64,000 bases of DNA from Euclidia mi (GCA_944739405.2 OX123182.2:40983598-41047597), one strand, 5' to 3'. Shown: positions 50,901-63,587, counted from the stretch's first letter. The notes: generated by a model not told the origin, from the sequence alone. Program-made: numbers and translations.

Positions 50901-52935
50901 AGCCAGGAAGGGTGTGTTCGTTGTAAAACCGATCTATAGGTTCACCATCCCGGTGACACTCCACTATACTGTGAGGTACAAGTCGTTCTTTATTAAGTAT
51001 GTGAATAATCATGCCTTGTCATCTTTGATTTATAATTATGACTATAAATTTGCAATTATAAATATTTGTTGACAAATATGCAGCCGCAATGAAATTAGAC
51101 TTGGTGTCTTTTAAGGTTTGATGCTATTAGTTCCTATATCGTTAATTTTCAATTATACATCTTCATAGCAGTGTGATGGACAGTAAATGTTTGTAACGAA
51201 GAGAAATACGTTTATGTATAGGTACAGATATACAAATACTCTGTGGTGGGACGATTTATTTTTAATCGCACTTAAATTACAAAATGACCATCAAAAGGTC
51301 AATAATCGCGAAGGCGACAGGGTTATTTAGGGGACCATAAGAAATTAGTCGACAATAATGGTTTGGTCACCGGGCTATGACCATATATAGATTTTTATCT
51401 GGTAATTGTGGGTCTGGTGTTGAATTCTTCATTAGGGGCGTGTTGGGCACGGTGCGGCGCGGGGTGGTGAGGGGGATGGGGTTGGAGTGTGAGGACACAA
51501 TGGGCGCCCCCCGCTGTATTGTGCGCTAATGTATGCGCGTGCGGCGTCGCCGACAGCGGCCACGGAGCCACAACACAAACATTTCAACGCATCTAATTTA
51601 TTGTCGTGTCGCACTGAGCCGCGGCACGCAAAAAATATTGTGTTAAGGTGCAGTGCCGATGCGACTGCACAATGCTAGATTTAAAATATTTTTTTAGGAT
51701 ATTTTTAATATTTCAATGAATTATTAAAATCGGTTAGTTTAATTATGAATGTTCTTAACGATGTGCAGTCAAATACAGTGAAGATACAAATAGGCTCGAG
51801 GTATAGATCATTCAACATGTACGAATAACATTACTGCTAGTGGATAAGCCTTGCTTACATTTATAAGAATCTGTATCGTACCAAATCTTTACTTAATATA
51901 CGGTAATAACCGAACCTCTATGAACTTTTACAGTATAGGATCATACTTACATAGGTATGTCTGTTACTTAAGTAATCGTGTAGCAAACTTTGCTAAAATT
52001 ATCCATTACTACTCAGTATACCAAAGAGTTCATTAAATTACGTTAACTTTCTTTGACAAAATGGAAGAGATAAGAAAAGAAGCAGAGTTTCCTTTAGCCT
52101 ACACTTTTAATATCATGCAACAAAATTTAATTGACGTCGCCTACGCCATATGAAATTTGATTAACATGCAAGATTTGCAATTAACATTTTTTTTTTTCAC
52201 AGACAGTTTGTAAATATAATTTAGATTACTTCAAATCACTTTGTTTATCTGGTTTTTGATAACTCAAGAAGCGTTAATAAATAAAATATAATTTCAAATC
52301 ATAAATAAGTCGTTTGTGTTCACAACGGAACGAGGTCTTAAACAAAATTGAATATAAAATCCCGCCGGAGGATGACTCAGTCGTCGTTGAGAGCAATTTT
52401 GAATATTATAATATGTAAAATAGTTGTATGGTAGACTTGTCTGTTGTGCCTCTATACAATTAGTGACATTTATTAGTACAACGATTTTGTACCGGCTGGG
52501 AGGTGACAATCGGCATAATCACTTGAACGTCTCACATGATTCATTCATTAAACAAGCTCAAGAAAGTACCAACTGCATAGATTACATCAAGTAGGTTTTG
52601 TTTGATAAATGATTGAGTCACAGCATCTTTAGTTTATAGTTTAATGCATTCTACATACTTTCTATGGATTGTGGATTTCAAAACAATAAATTATGTTTTA
52701 CATGTCCACCAACTTAGATAATTATCGCTTTTACATAAGTTACTCTCTTTTATGTATTTGTAATCAATTTAGTGTTCCTTTTTAAACCGTTGTGATGACA
52801 GAATCAGGCCTTTATCTTTACAGATAAATATGGTAAAATAAGTCAAGTGCGTTTTAGGCAGATCTTTTGTTTCATAAAAACATCAGAAAACTTGAGAAGG
52901 ACAATTAAGAAAGAGCATTTCTTCCTGCACTTACA
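44991..52935. other. 8-kb gene desert with scattered GC-richer blocks
   Basis: I see no supported gene or recognisable transposon here. Mostly AT-rich unique sequence. GC-richer blocks: 45330-45480, 45600-45660, 47515-47600, 49235-49340, 51430-51640. Open frames are short and unlike known proteins. In the context of a neighbouring developmental gene, enhancers are a reasonable guess, not shown. Confidence 0.4.
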
Positions 52936-53214
52936 TCACAATTTCGTATTATTCACTTCAATTCCCTCAGCTATGTGAATGTTCGGCCACCCAGTGCTGG
53001 GAGATGCACCTTCGACTGTGCTCTTCAATTGGTAGCTGGCAAAAACTGAATTTGCATAGTGCTCGATGCTTGCCGCGATAGTGGCCACCGCGAATCCCAC
53101 CAAGATTTGTGCAGCTACGAAATTATGGATAAGACAATCATTTAATTTATGATGACTTCCTTACCGGCAACTGAATATTTTTTGTGTATCAGATAGACCA
53201 GGATAAATTTATTC
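52936..53214 (-). pseudogene. Two-exon membrane-protein fragment, possibly acyltransferase-3 (nrf-6) like
   Basis: On the minus strand a short block NKFILVYLIHKKYSVA (ending 53165, donor G|GTAAGG) joins in phase to AAQILVGFAVATIAASIEHY and onward (acceptor TAG before 53114), running 58 codons to TGA at 52938-52936. A perfect donor GTAAGT follows one base after that stop, as if a coding exon had gained a premature stop just before its end. Codon third positions are GC-richer than the AT-rich surroundings. A hydrophobic segment followed by a polar loop is reminiscent of the region of insect nrf-6-type acyltransferases that precedes the TRxxPYLxG block, but that block is not found. Other membrane families are possible. 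Confidence 0.35.
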
Positions 53215-53525
53215 TCTCAGAGAATATTGACCTAAATTACTAGTACTACCTGTATCTATCGCTGCTTACATCCAGTAAGTAAGAGTGATACTCAATCGTT
53301 TCATCTACCTAATATCATACTGCTCCTTTTACCCTCCTTTCCACATGGTGACGAAGTTGCCCAACCCACATGGGTTGCATAATACACATTTTATTATTGT
53401 ATGCAACGGTGGCCGCTAACCAGCAGGCAGACTTTTGACATGTCTGATATATAAGAGAAACACTACCATCTACTTGACTTTAAATTTCTAATCTGCTACT
53501 TGTAGCAGGTATATATATTGTTCTA

Positions 53526-53577
53526 GTATTTCCTGCAATGTCTATGATAGTTGTATCATAGACATTGCAGGAAATAC
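53526..53577. repeat. Perfect 24-bp hairpin, 4-base loop
   Basis: 53526-53549 and 53554-53577 are exact reverse complements (GTATTTCCTGCAATGTCTAT start, loop GTTG). One mismatch further out, pairing resumes. Not part of a recognised element. Confidence 0.9.
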
Positions 53578-53719
53578 CAGAATTATAGTTTTACGCATTT
53601 TTGTTGGCAAGCTTTGTTGGCTTTTTCATACTAACTGAAATATTTCAAGGGTTCGAAGATCCTTGCATTGAAAAAGTACATGAATATAATGCGATGAGTA
53701 CTGCAATGTACACAATAGA

Positions 53720-53850
53720 GGATCGAGGGAGGGGTATAAGTAGAGGGGTATCAATCTTTTTAGTGTTTTTATTATTGAAACCATCGCTTACTAGGTTCAA
53801 ACCCCAACCAATATAAGTCCCCCAAAACAAAATCCTGGATCCGCCTGTGA
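53720..53850. mobile_element. Solo terminus of a GGATCCGCC-type element
   Basis: CCTGGATCCGCCTGTG near 53835-53850, preceded by CCCCCAAAACAAAAT, resembles the right end of the 11983-15216 element (CTGGATCCGCCCTTG). No matching left end found; a relic. Confidence 0.4.
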
Positions 53851-56800
53851 ATGTACTTACAGTTCTATTTATTGCATTTGCTGTTTTTGAACTTTTATAA
53901 ACAGTGAATTCTAAAATGCACCATGCATATTTCATAGAATAAAACGTAAATCTCAAAGGCTGTGTGGTGTAGTGTGCTCATAAGGTGTGTAGTACGCTCA
54001 GTAGTAGCATGCGTCGTGGCGGCCGGTGACAAATGTCGATGCCACCCACAGCACGCACGACCCCGGCTGTACCGAGACGATCCAATAAATACAACACATA
54101 CCAACATACACACTCTTTATATTTAAATCGGGACCCTCAAATTGTAGTTTCCTCTGGAAACATGGAGCACAAGTCTCTTAAGGTCTATTGAAAATATATT
54201 AACGTTGGATATACTACGTTGTTTACAGATTTACTAGAATTAAAATCTACTCAATTTTTAAAGTCTTTGTGATCGCAGAAGACTACCAACATAAGCATAA
54301 AAGATATGGGAACATTATTACTTAGACATTTAATGTATATTGTCGAATATTTGTAAACGTGGACGACTTTAAGATGAAAATTTAGATAAAAGTATGTCGT
54401 TGGATAATGATGTTCATCCATTACCTATTAGTTCTACATTTTGAATTTTTCAAAATTAATTTGTGCACAACTGTAATCCCACAATTGATATCCTAATGCA
54501 ATCGTTAGCTGACAATGTCCTTGAGATGCGATATACATATTAAAGCAGTCGATTAAAATCAAGCTTACGTATTATTCCTGACCCACTTAAAATTCTTGTT
54601 ATAAATGTTAAGCAAATTCCTATATAATGCGTTTTATTGCCATACTTAATTGGCCGGCACGTGTAAATTAGAGGATAATATAAAATGTTCGGAGGTTCAG
54701 AGGACGTCCGAGGATTTTGACTTTAATCTTTATAAGGATTAAGGTCGCGCCGCAAAAACTTCAAACATAATAGAGGTGACTGGTGTTGTGTAGGTTTTAA
54801 TTTGTATCAGTCTCATAACATGTAACGTCTATTATCTAAAGCTGCCTACAAAAATGACATAAAACTGCCTAAACATTGTTTTTGGTCAGATGGTGGAACA
54901 ACTTTTTGGTTATGATTACTAAATTCGCGGGTAGGTAGTACTAATTTTGTGATATAAATAGATACCTGTCGAAATATTCATTAGCAGTTTAAGTATAATT
55001 TGGTTTGTTATGCTACAGTGTGTCGTATTTTAGTTAAGACCCCAGTTACTTCAATTGTAGGTTTGAATGAAAGTACTTAATTACAAATACAAATACTAAA
55101 GAGAAATCCGTTTCGTCATTGGCGCTAGCACATACACTTGAGCCATAAAAGCCACCATATAACCTTATATGGTAGCATGAACAGTATGTGGTGTAAAATC
55201 AAACATGTGAGCGCGGTACGAGGTCCATTATCTGGCCACATTCCTCGAGTCTAATTATTTATTTTGTGCGGGGCGTGAGTTACCGGTCGGCCCGCCCCTT
55301 CGTTACTATGTTAATGTGGCTACCTACAGACCTGCTCTCCATTCTAATGCCGTATCAACAAACCATCTTTAAATTAATTTGAAGAATACCTTACATTTTT
55401 TTAATTTGATTTCTAGACATATTTTTGAAATCTTGATACTAATGCTCAATTTGTTGTATGATAGGTCGATTCGTACTGCCGTTGTGTAGATATCTTCGAG
55501 TAAGTATTAATTGTTTACATTCATTTATTCAATACAAAGGTAGGATTTGAAATAAAAGGTTGAGTGGACAATGTAATTGGTTATTAAAAAGCGCATATAT
55601 CACGGTCGGGCGCGTCGACGTCGTGGGAGACAGAGGACGTGATTTGTGTGGAACCGCCGAGACGACCACGCCCCTTCATTAACATGCTAATGCCGATTCT
55701 GGAGCATCGGGATACACTCTCACTGGGTCACTGTGATGATTAACTCCTCACACGTACTACGGCATTCGATAAAAATATGTAGACGACCCAGTTTATCTCG
55801 TAAAGACTCTACATTTCTTTAGTCACTAGTCTAGTCGTCTTTAGACATTTGACCATCGCGTCTAGGCGCATTTTATGAAGAGTGCAGATAAAATACAATA
55901 TAGATTATAATTATATGTTCAATGTTCTTATATCTTTCTTTATTTACACTAAGGAATGCATGCGGACGGATCTAAAGTAAGCTGCTCAAATATAAGATAC
56001 TGACCTTAATTTATAAGAGAGCTTTGTCTCGCGTGAAGTGTCATGTACGCGAAATAAAAGCAACAAGTAAATTGGGTTGTTGGTAGTGCAGGTGAACATG
56101 TGGAATGAATGGTGCGGGTGTGTTGCGCGTGTGTGTGGCCGGCGAGCGAGCGGGCGGCGCGACGACGACAATGCGTGCTGTGGTAATGTATGCGCGCCGG
56201 GGAGGTCCTCGTGTGTCGTGGGAAGACGTTATCGTCGCGATCTGCCTCTCCTACATTTACTTTTAAAACCCTCATATGTACCAAATGTATGTACATACAC
56301 CTAGTACCCATCTTTAAAATCCTCTGTTATTTTACACTCATCTTCACTGGGTAGAGCGTGGCATGTTTGTTGTATGCCGTATTCGGATCGTAAACAATGC
56401 TGGTTTGTAGAAAAAATATGGTGACTGTATTGTTGTAATATTTTAACAAGTATATCTCAGAATAATATTTTAGACGCTCCGCTTATAGCTGTTTGTATTT
56501 CAGCGTCTACGCGCTACGTGCTCGTAGAGGGACTCGTAGCGGCGGGTGGCGCGGCGCCGTTGAACGCGAACTCGAAGAATTTGCATAAGGTTTTTGTATT
56601 CGGTAATAATGTGGTGCGTATTTTAATTGGGTGCGATTAAATCTTAATAAATCGGTCGGTGTTCCCACACGCGTTCGTCGGGCGCTCGCAATTACGCTGG
56701 CGGCGTGTGTTGTAATTTGGCGATGGCCGCGGGCGAAACTCAGAAATTGCACTGTGTTTCAGCAGTGCACCTTTGAGTATAACAGGCTAAACACTAGGGC

Positions 56801-57950
56801 ATCGCGTGCGGCGCAGGCGCGGGCGTTCCTCTGACGCGCGCCGCCCGCGCCGACCGCAAACCGACCACTTGAAATGCACTCCCCAATTACCAATCGTAAA
56901 CGCGACTAAATGAATGATAGCTGTATACACTTCTTATTGGCTTATTTTTACTGAACACGTACAAAGACCTACTTTTGTTTGCTATACATTACGAGAATGT
57001 GGTTTATAAAACGACGTATTGTAAAAATAATTTAAAAAAATATACGTGCTCTTATAGGATAATATAAACGATTTCATATTATAAGAATTATAGTAATACT
57101 ACTTAATAATAAGGTATTATCTTTAGCTTTCTTTATAACGTCCTAACCACAGGTTTGAATTGTCCATAATTATCTGTTCCATCATAACATCGAATGTCGT
57201 CAGGACGTCTTTCGATCGTTGCAGCCATTCTATTATATGAGTCCATTTATGATGATATAACATGGTTCTCTGTTCGTAGTCAATCAATTGGTAGTGAATT
57301 CAATATTATATAGCCGATAAACGCTTCTAGAATTCACTTCAATATTTGTAAATTGGTTGTTTTGTCAATAACCAGACAAAGGACAATATAATTGGTACTA
57401 CTAGGTGAAAGTCTGTGAGTCATATGTATCATCCATACATCTATTTGTATGTATGGATGTTTGTTATACTTTCAAGCAAAATCTACTAAACGAACTTTGA
57501 TGAAACCTTGCAGTAGTTATAGCTTATACATCAGACATAGCACATGGGCTACCTTTTATCTCGATAACCAACTCCACGTGGGTGAAGCCGCAGGAGAAGC
57601 TGGTCTTTAATATTTTACATTTAAAGCAAGTAAGTAAGTAAGTATATTTATTTCCAATAAACAGTTGACAAATTAAGTGTAGATGGTCCTAAACTAGGCT
57701 ATCTTGGGCATCATATATCGAAAAGAATCTTTAACAATATCTATTGGTAAATACAATATGAGGAAAAATAATAAAGACTCAACTAGGTGAAGTTAAGCAA
57801 AGTCTTGTGTGGTTAACATATATACTCTATCTCCTCCTTGCTACTCTAACTCCGTGAGTTATTACTTATTAATGATAATAAAGATGTCCGTTAGCGGTCA
57901 TGTAGAATTGGACATGATGATAAGTTTATAAAGTTTTTGATGATGAAATA
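53851..57950. other. Gene-free stretch with GC-rich islands
   Basis: No gene is supported. GC/CpG-rich blocks are at 55255-55320, 55600-55730, 56100-56250 and 56500-56880; overlapping open frames there are by-products of composition (ALA/ARG-rich on one strand, different on the other). A Helitron-like relic is at about 57420-57610. Confidence 0.4.
55292..55692 (+). promoter_or_regulatory. Two copies of a 25-bp motif inside GC-rich blocks
   Basis: 55292-55316 and 55668-55692 both read CGCCCCTTCRTTA...ATGYTAATG with 20 of 25 positions identical, same strand, 376 bp apart. The two words resemble a GC box next to a TAAT homeodomain core. Nothing else between the sites is repeated that I can see, so shared regulatory input is possible; function is inference. 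Confidence 0.35.
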
Positions 57951-57959
57951 GTAATATCT

Positions 57960-58180
57960 ATCTATCTATCTAAATGTCACGCCTGTCTCCCATTGGGGTA
58001 GGCAGAGACTATGGAACGCCAAATGCTCCGGTTTGAACATACCTCTTTCGCTTCCTCGATATTCATTAACCTCGTCATGCATGCTCGTCGGTTAAGGGTG
58101 CTTTTGATTTGGCCCTTCCGCAGTACGTCAAAAATTTGGTCGGCGTAATTCCGTCTTGGGCGTCCTCAATAGTAATAAAC
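57960..58180 (-). mobile_element. SINE family D copy
   Basis: ACGCCTGTCTCCCATTGGGG, GGTAGGCAGAGACTATGGAA, ATACCTCTTTCGCTTCCTCG and GGTTAAGGGTGCTTTTGATT, a very common lepidopteran repeat in antisense orientation, preceded by a (TCTA)n run. Confidence 0.65.
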
Positions 58181-59635
58181 AGTACAAAAGCTAACCTAAT
58201 ATTGTATGGAATTAGTTGATCTATTTAACCAAGTACAATTGACAGTACGAAATGTCATTCATCCAATTTTATACTCGGTTTTCTAAACATTTCTGTGCAA
58301 TCTACGAATGTGTTAATTTCTATAAATAAATTTATTCTAGCGAAAATTATTCTGAATATATTCTTCCACATACAAACAACACCATCTAGTCCCAAACTAA
58401 GCAGAGCTTGTACTATGGGTACTAGATAATGGATAAACATACATATATACTAATGGATATATATGAATGCCTAAAGGATTTGAGCACAGCGTCATACATT
58501 AGGTATAATGGTAGGTGAACAGTGACGGAGTTAAAAATACTAGGCATTGAAAGCATATTTTTATGCTTTCATCACATAGTATTTCAATGCTGACATAATA
58601 TATATAGTTGCAATATCCTCCTGCCTAAACCCATCAGAAATAACAAAAGTGATCCTACGAAACTTATGTCGCTGTTTATTCGCAAGTATCTTAACATTCT
58701 CTTACAATGTGTCTTAGCACATTGGGAATGTCAGCTACTACGCACACAATTAACAATCAAGCCGCAAAACGTTTACCCATTGCTCAATGGTTGCCGTATT
58801 GCAATGCTACAGTGTTGTGCGGTTTTTACTCTTATTATACGTCAATACATATCCATATAAAACCGAATGTTTCTATCATATCAATAGTTGTAGCTATTGG
58901 TTGCGACAGCTGCAGAAGCACTTAATCTACAGAAGTGAAACGACCATTAGCTAATAATTTACTCCACATGACTACTAATTTATTGATATTTTTCTGTCGA
59001 GAGCTGTTACGTTAAGCACCGGCTAATTATCTGGGTTACCCGACGAGCTTATTTCGGCACATAAACCAGCGTCGGTCCAAAACTAATTTATATTGGAATG
59101 TGATATATGTGCGGGCTCGGGCGGCCTGAGGGCACGCGCGCACCGTTCGGGCGGTTTTAATCACCTTTACCCTAACTTAACTGCTGTTAAAACACTACCG
59201 AAGCGAAGAAGGCACCGCCGCGCGCCGCCGACGCAGGCGCCACGATTGCCCGCGCCGATCGCGGCCCATTATACCCGCAGTCCAAACCCACTCGCTACTT
59301 ACACCGACAATACCGCCGGATATTACGCAGTTACGCACTTTTTTTTCTCATCCACATTGCATATCTAATTCTTAAGTTTATCGATTACAGATTTCGGTAT
59401 TGATCGACAGGAATTGTCATTGGTATCGATGAGAATCGATTTGGGCGGCGTGACGTGTTTTTTGCGTGTCGTCCCGCGGCCGGAGCGGGCGCGTCACGGC
59501 TGAGGTGGCGGCGAGTGCAATTCTCACGCCCGCGGCGCCAGACGCAACGCCCGGCGCTATACATCTCCGCTAAAGATTTGTTCAAATGTTTCAAGTACTC
59601 ATTTTGTGATTTGCATTGAAAATTGCAATCACTAT
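58181..59635. other. Gene-free stretch with two CpG-rich blocks
   Basis: A short family C SINE piece is at 58391-58440. 59108-59290 and 59440-59560 are CpG-rich. The 91-codon frame at 59093 is compositional and is not supported as a gene. Confidence 0.4.
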
Positions 59636-59955
59636 CATCATCATCATTATCAGCCTTGTATATAAACTGTCCCACTGCTGGGCACGGCCCTCTTCTCACT
59701 ATGAGAAGGGTAAGGCCATAGTCCACCACGCTGACCAAGTGCGGGTTGGCAGTCTTCACATGTCTTTCGAGAACACTATGGAGGAATCTCAGTCATACAG
59801 GTTTCCTCACGATGTTTTCCTTCACCATTTAGCAAGCGATAATTAACAATTTAATACGCACATAACTCCGAAATGTCATTGGTGCGCGCCGTGGATTCGA
59901 ACCCGGACCCTCTCGTAGCAGTCTGTCGGTCTCTCCACTAAGCTATCGCTGCCTA
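59636..59955 (-). mobile_element. Full-length tRNA-headed SINE, family B (320 bp)
   Basis: Minus strand: GGCAGCGATAGCTTAGTGGA (box A word TAGCTTAGTGG), CCGGGTTCGAATCCACGGCG (box B), body GTGAGGAAACCTGTATGACT and GTCAGCGTGGTGGACTATGG, tail CCCAGCAGTGGGACAGTTTA and (GATGAT)n. The tail resembles the RTE-type LINE tails in this window, which suggests that LINE provided its retrotransposition. Confidence 0.88.
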
Positions 59956-61194
59956 TCACTATACAGTAGAATATTGCAATGCACAGATATACCCAAAATA
60001 CGAATTATGCTAAAATATAAGTGACAACTCTATCTCAATCTGCATCATACTGCATTTTTCTTGGTAATTGTTTCTGCACAGTGGTATAACCAATCTTGTA
60101 ATTATCGTAAATATGCTACCGCTGCTATGGTTAGTATTATTAACAGTGTACCATGTTTTCCATGTTTTTCCTAGAAGCCTCCATTGTCACAAATATTCTT
60201 ATCAAACTTAATTTGAAGTAAACGTCTCTACGTGTTCTGTTGGGCTTAGTAAGACTTTCTTATCCACATAATGACAGTTATTTGCAAACATTTTCGTTTT
60301 CAGTCGCCATAATATGGAGATTACATTTAAGTACCTACATAGCTACATACGTTCGATGGGTATGGACCAGGGGTGGAAAACTGGTCGATCTGAGTCGCCT
60401 TTTAGAAGACTCGATAGCGCAATGGCAATAAGTTGTTTACCAACAGCTGAAATCAATCTTGTATTATTTTTCAGTCACCTCAACATTACCTTTTGATAAA
60501 AATTCGAAGTAAATAATATGTAGGAACCTACACACTTAAATGTAAAGTTTAAAGAAGTAAGGCATTGGTATATCCCACACGATTTTGTCGGTAAAAATAG
60601 ATATTAGCTCTATCAAAAGTCAAAATTATTTATTTATTTAGCACAACGTTACGCGTATTAACGTCGATTTTTTAAGTTCCTTTCTTAATGAATCTACATG
60701 CATTTAGTGTCACACATCAAGTTGGCCACCCCTGGTATAGAGTGTAGACCACAGGTGGAAGTAATTGTGCGGTGCGGACGCGGCTTTAGGCGGCGTCGCG
60801 GAATGCTTGCGGTTTCCGAGTCGGAAGCACAATGAACAAGAGCGATTATCCGTAGAGCTGTGATAAATGCCGACGCTTTGTATTCACTCGCTTATAATAG
60901 ACATTGTAATTGTCTCCAGACACTATCATGATTCATTATGGAAGGTTGCTTAATGACTCGGTTTGATGGAGTTTCTTTCGTGTTAAAGTATCTACAGCTG
61001 ATGCCGTATTTTGCTTTTTCGTGAGAGTTCAAGATGATTTAGGTAAATGACTGCACGGCTAACTAGTGCATAAACAGCGGGGATAAGCTCTATTTTAAAT
61101 TAAAAATGTGTATGATATGTTAAGTCTTATATTACTATTGTAAACACCTTATAGTTTTATTCTGTAGGCACTAATGATATTATCTGTCTGCAAA
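59956..61194. other. Gene-free stretch
   Basis: AT-rich unique sequence. No gene, RNA gene or clear transposon seen. 60765-60850 is a small GC-richer block. Confidence 0.4.
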
Positions 61195-61305
61195 ATTATA
61201 AATTTTTAGCATATATATGTTCCAAGGGGACCGTAGGGGTACACTAGAAGGGATTTCCCGAAATTCTCACAGGATTGGACAAAAACAATTAATTTAAAAA
61301 AGGAT
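61195..61305 (+). mobile_element. Helitron fragment, first family
   Basis: ATATATGTTCCAAGGGGACC, GGATTTCCCGAAATTCTCAC and AGGATTGGACAAAAACA match the middle of the 30379-30581 copy in order; both ends are missing. Confidence 0.65.
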
Positions 61306-61681
61306 CAGTAAATTAATGCAATATTTATAATAATCTTCGTTACTGTAGTAATCACATCAGTGCATGATATAACTGACAAACCTACAATTGCCATATATAT
61401 TAAAACGGGAATGTCGATAAACGGAATTTTATAACCGAAGCTTATTTTATTGGTGCTAACACGTCCCGTCACACAATCAATGATCAAAGAAATATATAAT
61501 CTAATCTAATAATCTATACTTAAACTAGTTCAGCGAAATTGAATCGGTATAAAAAGCGATGCTACATTTTTTACGTATCATTTTCGCATCTCGAGTAAGA
61601 AAAAGATTAAAACATCAAACTTTATTTATAACTTTTAAACGAGGATGAAAGCGCGCGGCACGTTTATTATTGCATGCAAGA

Positions 61682-62013
61682 TCTATATATACATATAAAT
61701 AAAATAAAAGTGTCTGTCTGTGCTTCCCAAATGCTTGTGTTGTTATTTACATGATATAAAGACAATCCTGCTTATGTTTATCTATTGCTCAGGTTAGTCT
61801 TCGAAAGTAATCCTTTCGAAGACTAACCTGAGCAGCGAAAGGATTACTCGATGTTAATGAGACTTTCATAGTAGGATAGACAAGTTTGTAAGGATACATA
61901 CAGGCTACATTTCGTCCAGAATAAATTCAGGAAAAATCTTAAAATAACGCAAAATTTTGATTTTCTAATCAAACTATAAAATTACGGCAAGGTAAAAATC
62001 TGGGTACAGCTAG
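61682..62013 (+). mobile_element. Helitron-like element containing a perfect hairpin
   Basis: Starts TCTATATATACATATAAATA after A, contains AAAGTGTCTGTCTGTG, and ends TGGGTACAGCTAG before T, fitting Helitron ends. 61787-61807 and 61813-61833 form an exact 21-bp stem (GCTCAGGTTAGTCTTCGAAA start) with loop TAATC. Confidence 0.65.
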
Positions 62014-62885
62014 TATAAAAAAATTAAAACAAAACATTCTAATTGTGTATAGATTGAACCGCGGCCAAACCATTAATCGATTAATATTGTTAGGTGAAAC
62101 ACGGTTTTCACACATTATTCTAGTAAACTGGTTAATTGAGAATCGTATCAATTTGATATATCCTAAATAGCTTCTTCTAACACATGAATGATCTTAGATT
62201 AGTTTTGCCTCGCTAATTATATTGATTAATTTAAGGAAGGTAAAGAATTTTATAAATATAATACTTACTAAGATACCGATAGCTTCACTGCTTAGTGGTT
62301 TTACTCATGAACTTATGCAATACTTGTTACACAAATATTGATTTAATGCTGTACCTGTGAAATCTGTATAAAACTAAGTACAACCTTCTCAACAACTTAC
62401 ATCAGAGAACTAAACTTAACTAGAAAACAATTTGATTACGATATCATTGCGAAATCAAATTGTTTAAGAATGAAACATAATCTAGTTTTAAATATAAATA
62501 GAAAAGTGAAATAATGGAACGCTATAAATAAGAGCGCATTGGTTGACATCGACGTTTTTGGCAGATAGAATTCTATTATCAATTATTTTTATGAATTTAG
62601 TACAACTGTATATAAGAGTGAATTCAGAATACGGAAAAATCCATTCGTCTAAATGAATACTTGACATAGAAAAAGGCCTGGAGAGGGATGCCAACGTAGT
62701 CTACAATGATATGATTGATTACAAAACAAACAAAAAATAACACTAAGGAAATAAGAGAAGAGAATGCTGAGAGGCTGCAGTGGTTTCTTTTACATAAACA
62801 TGTAGTTCATAATCGTGAGATGTGTAAGTAGGGTATTACAAAATATACCTTCTATACACTACCAAGTAGGTATATTATTTTATGT

Positions 62886-63020
62886 CCGGTTTCACCGCTG
62901 TCTGATAAATTCCTCTTAAACTAATTTGTCAGATAACTCATACTCATTTGGTTCGAATGATGTCATTGTCCATTGACATTGTCATTTAATTTATCCGCAA
63001 TTTATCGGGCAACAGTGATA
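62886..63020. mobile_element. Small MITE upstream of the candidate exon at 63102
   Basis: TTTCACCGCTGTCTGATAAA at the left is matched by the complement of TTTATCGGGCAACAGTGAT at the right, with TGTCAGATAACTCATA inside. About 135 bp. The word GTTTCACCGCCATTGC recurs at 63320. It would sit in the promoter region of the 63102 gene. Confidence 0.55.
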
Positions 63021-63101
63021 TGCAAAATTAAGTCAAGTCATTTCTTTGGTGGTAGTATAGAGTAATTTATATTTGTATACTGGAGACGCTTTAACGGAAA
63101 T

Positions 63102-63141
63102 ATGATATCGTCATTAGAATACGAAGTGCTTCAATACTACG
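63102..63141 (+). CDS. Candidate first coding exon of a gene running off the window
   Basis: ATG at 63102 opens 13 codons, MISSLEYEVLQYY, plus one base, ending in an exact donor G|GTAAGTAC. The context GGAAAT before the ATG has A at -3. No continuation can be found within the remaining 860 bases, which are a LINE fragment and AT-rich DNA, so the next exon would be outside. I do not recognise the peptide. Evidence is only the start-plus-donor pairing. Confidence 0.3.
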
Positions 63142-63587
63142 GTAAGTACATATTAATATTAAACTGTTTGAAGTTTAGCGCACATCCATGCGTACGTGTG
63201 TGCATGTAAAGACGTTAACATTACTTGTATTAGTGTTAATGATAATTACTTTAGTACAACTACGAAGATTCTTCCCTAGATTAAAATCGTAAGTCAAGGT
63301 GAAGTAAATTTATATGTTGGGTTTCACCGCCATTGCGGTGCGAGCTCTATGTACTATCTATGTTCTAAGGCTGGCCCGAATGTTCGTGAGAGTGCTCGCT
63401 AAAACACACTAATTTGTTTTGTAACATTCGCGAGAATGCTCATTTCAGGTGAATGCTCAAGTGTATCGGCGCCATAAAGTTAATGTAAACAAATGAAAAA
63501 CAACAAATGAAACACAACACGACAAACTTTAGTAGAACGTAACTGATATCGACGGATAACTTTACTAGCCCATTATTTCTATGATCT

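Noticed and set aside
50520..51072. Open frames of 62-67 codons on both strands
   Set aside because: Protein-like in places but no motif, no phase-compatible splice partners found, and no agreement on strand.
56006..56311. 101-codon minus-strand frame
   Set aside because: His/Arg/Thr-rich low-complexity translation of a GC island; overlapping frames on both strands are equally open.
59093..59368. 91-codon plus-strand frame
   Set aside because: Lies in a CpG-rich block, with no motif, no splice or domain context; explained by composition.
62425..62465. 13-bp stem AAACAATTTGATT / AATCAAATTGTTT
   Set aside because: Short AT-rich stem; expected by chance in such sequence.
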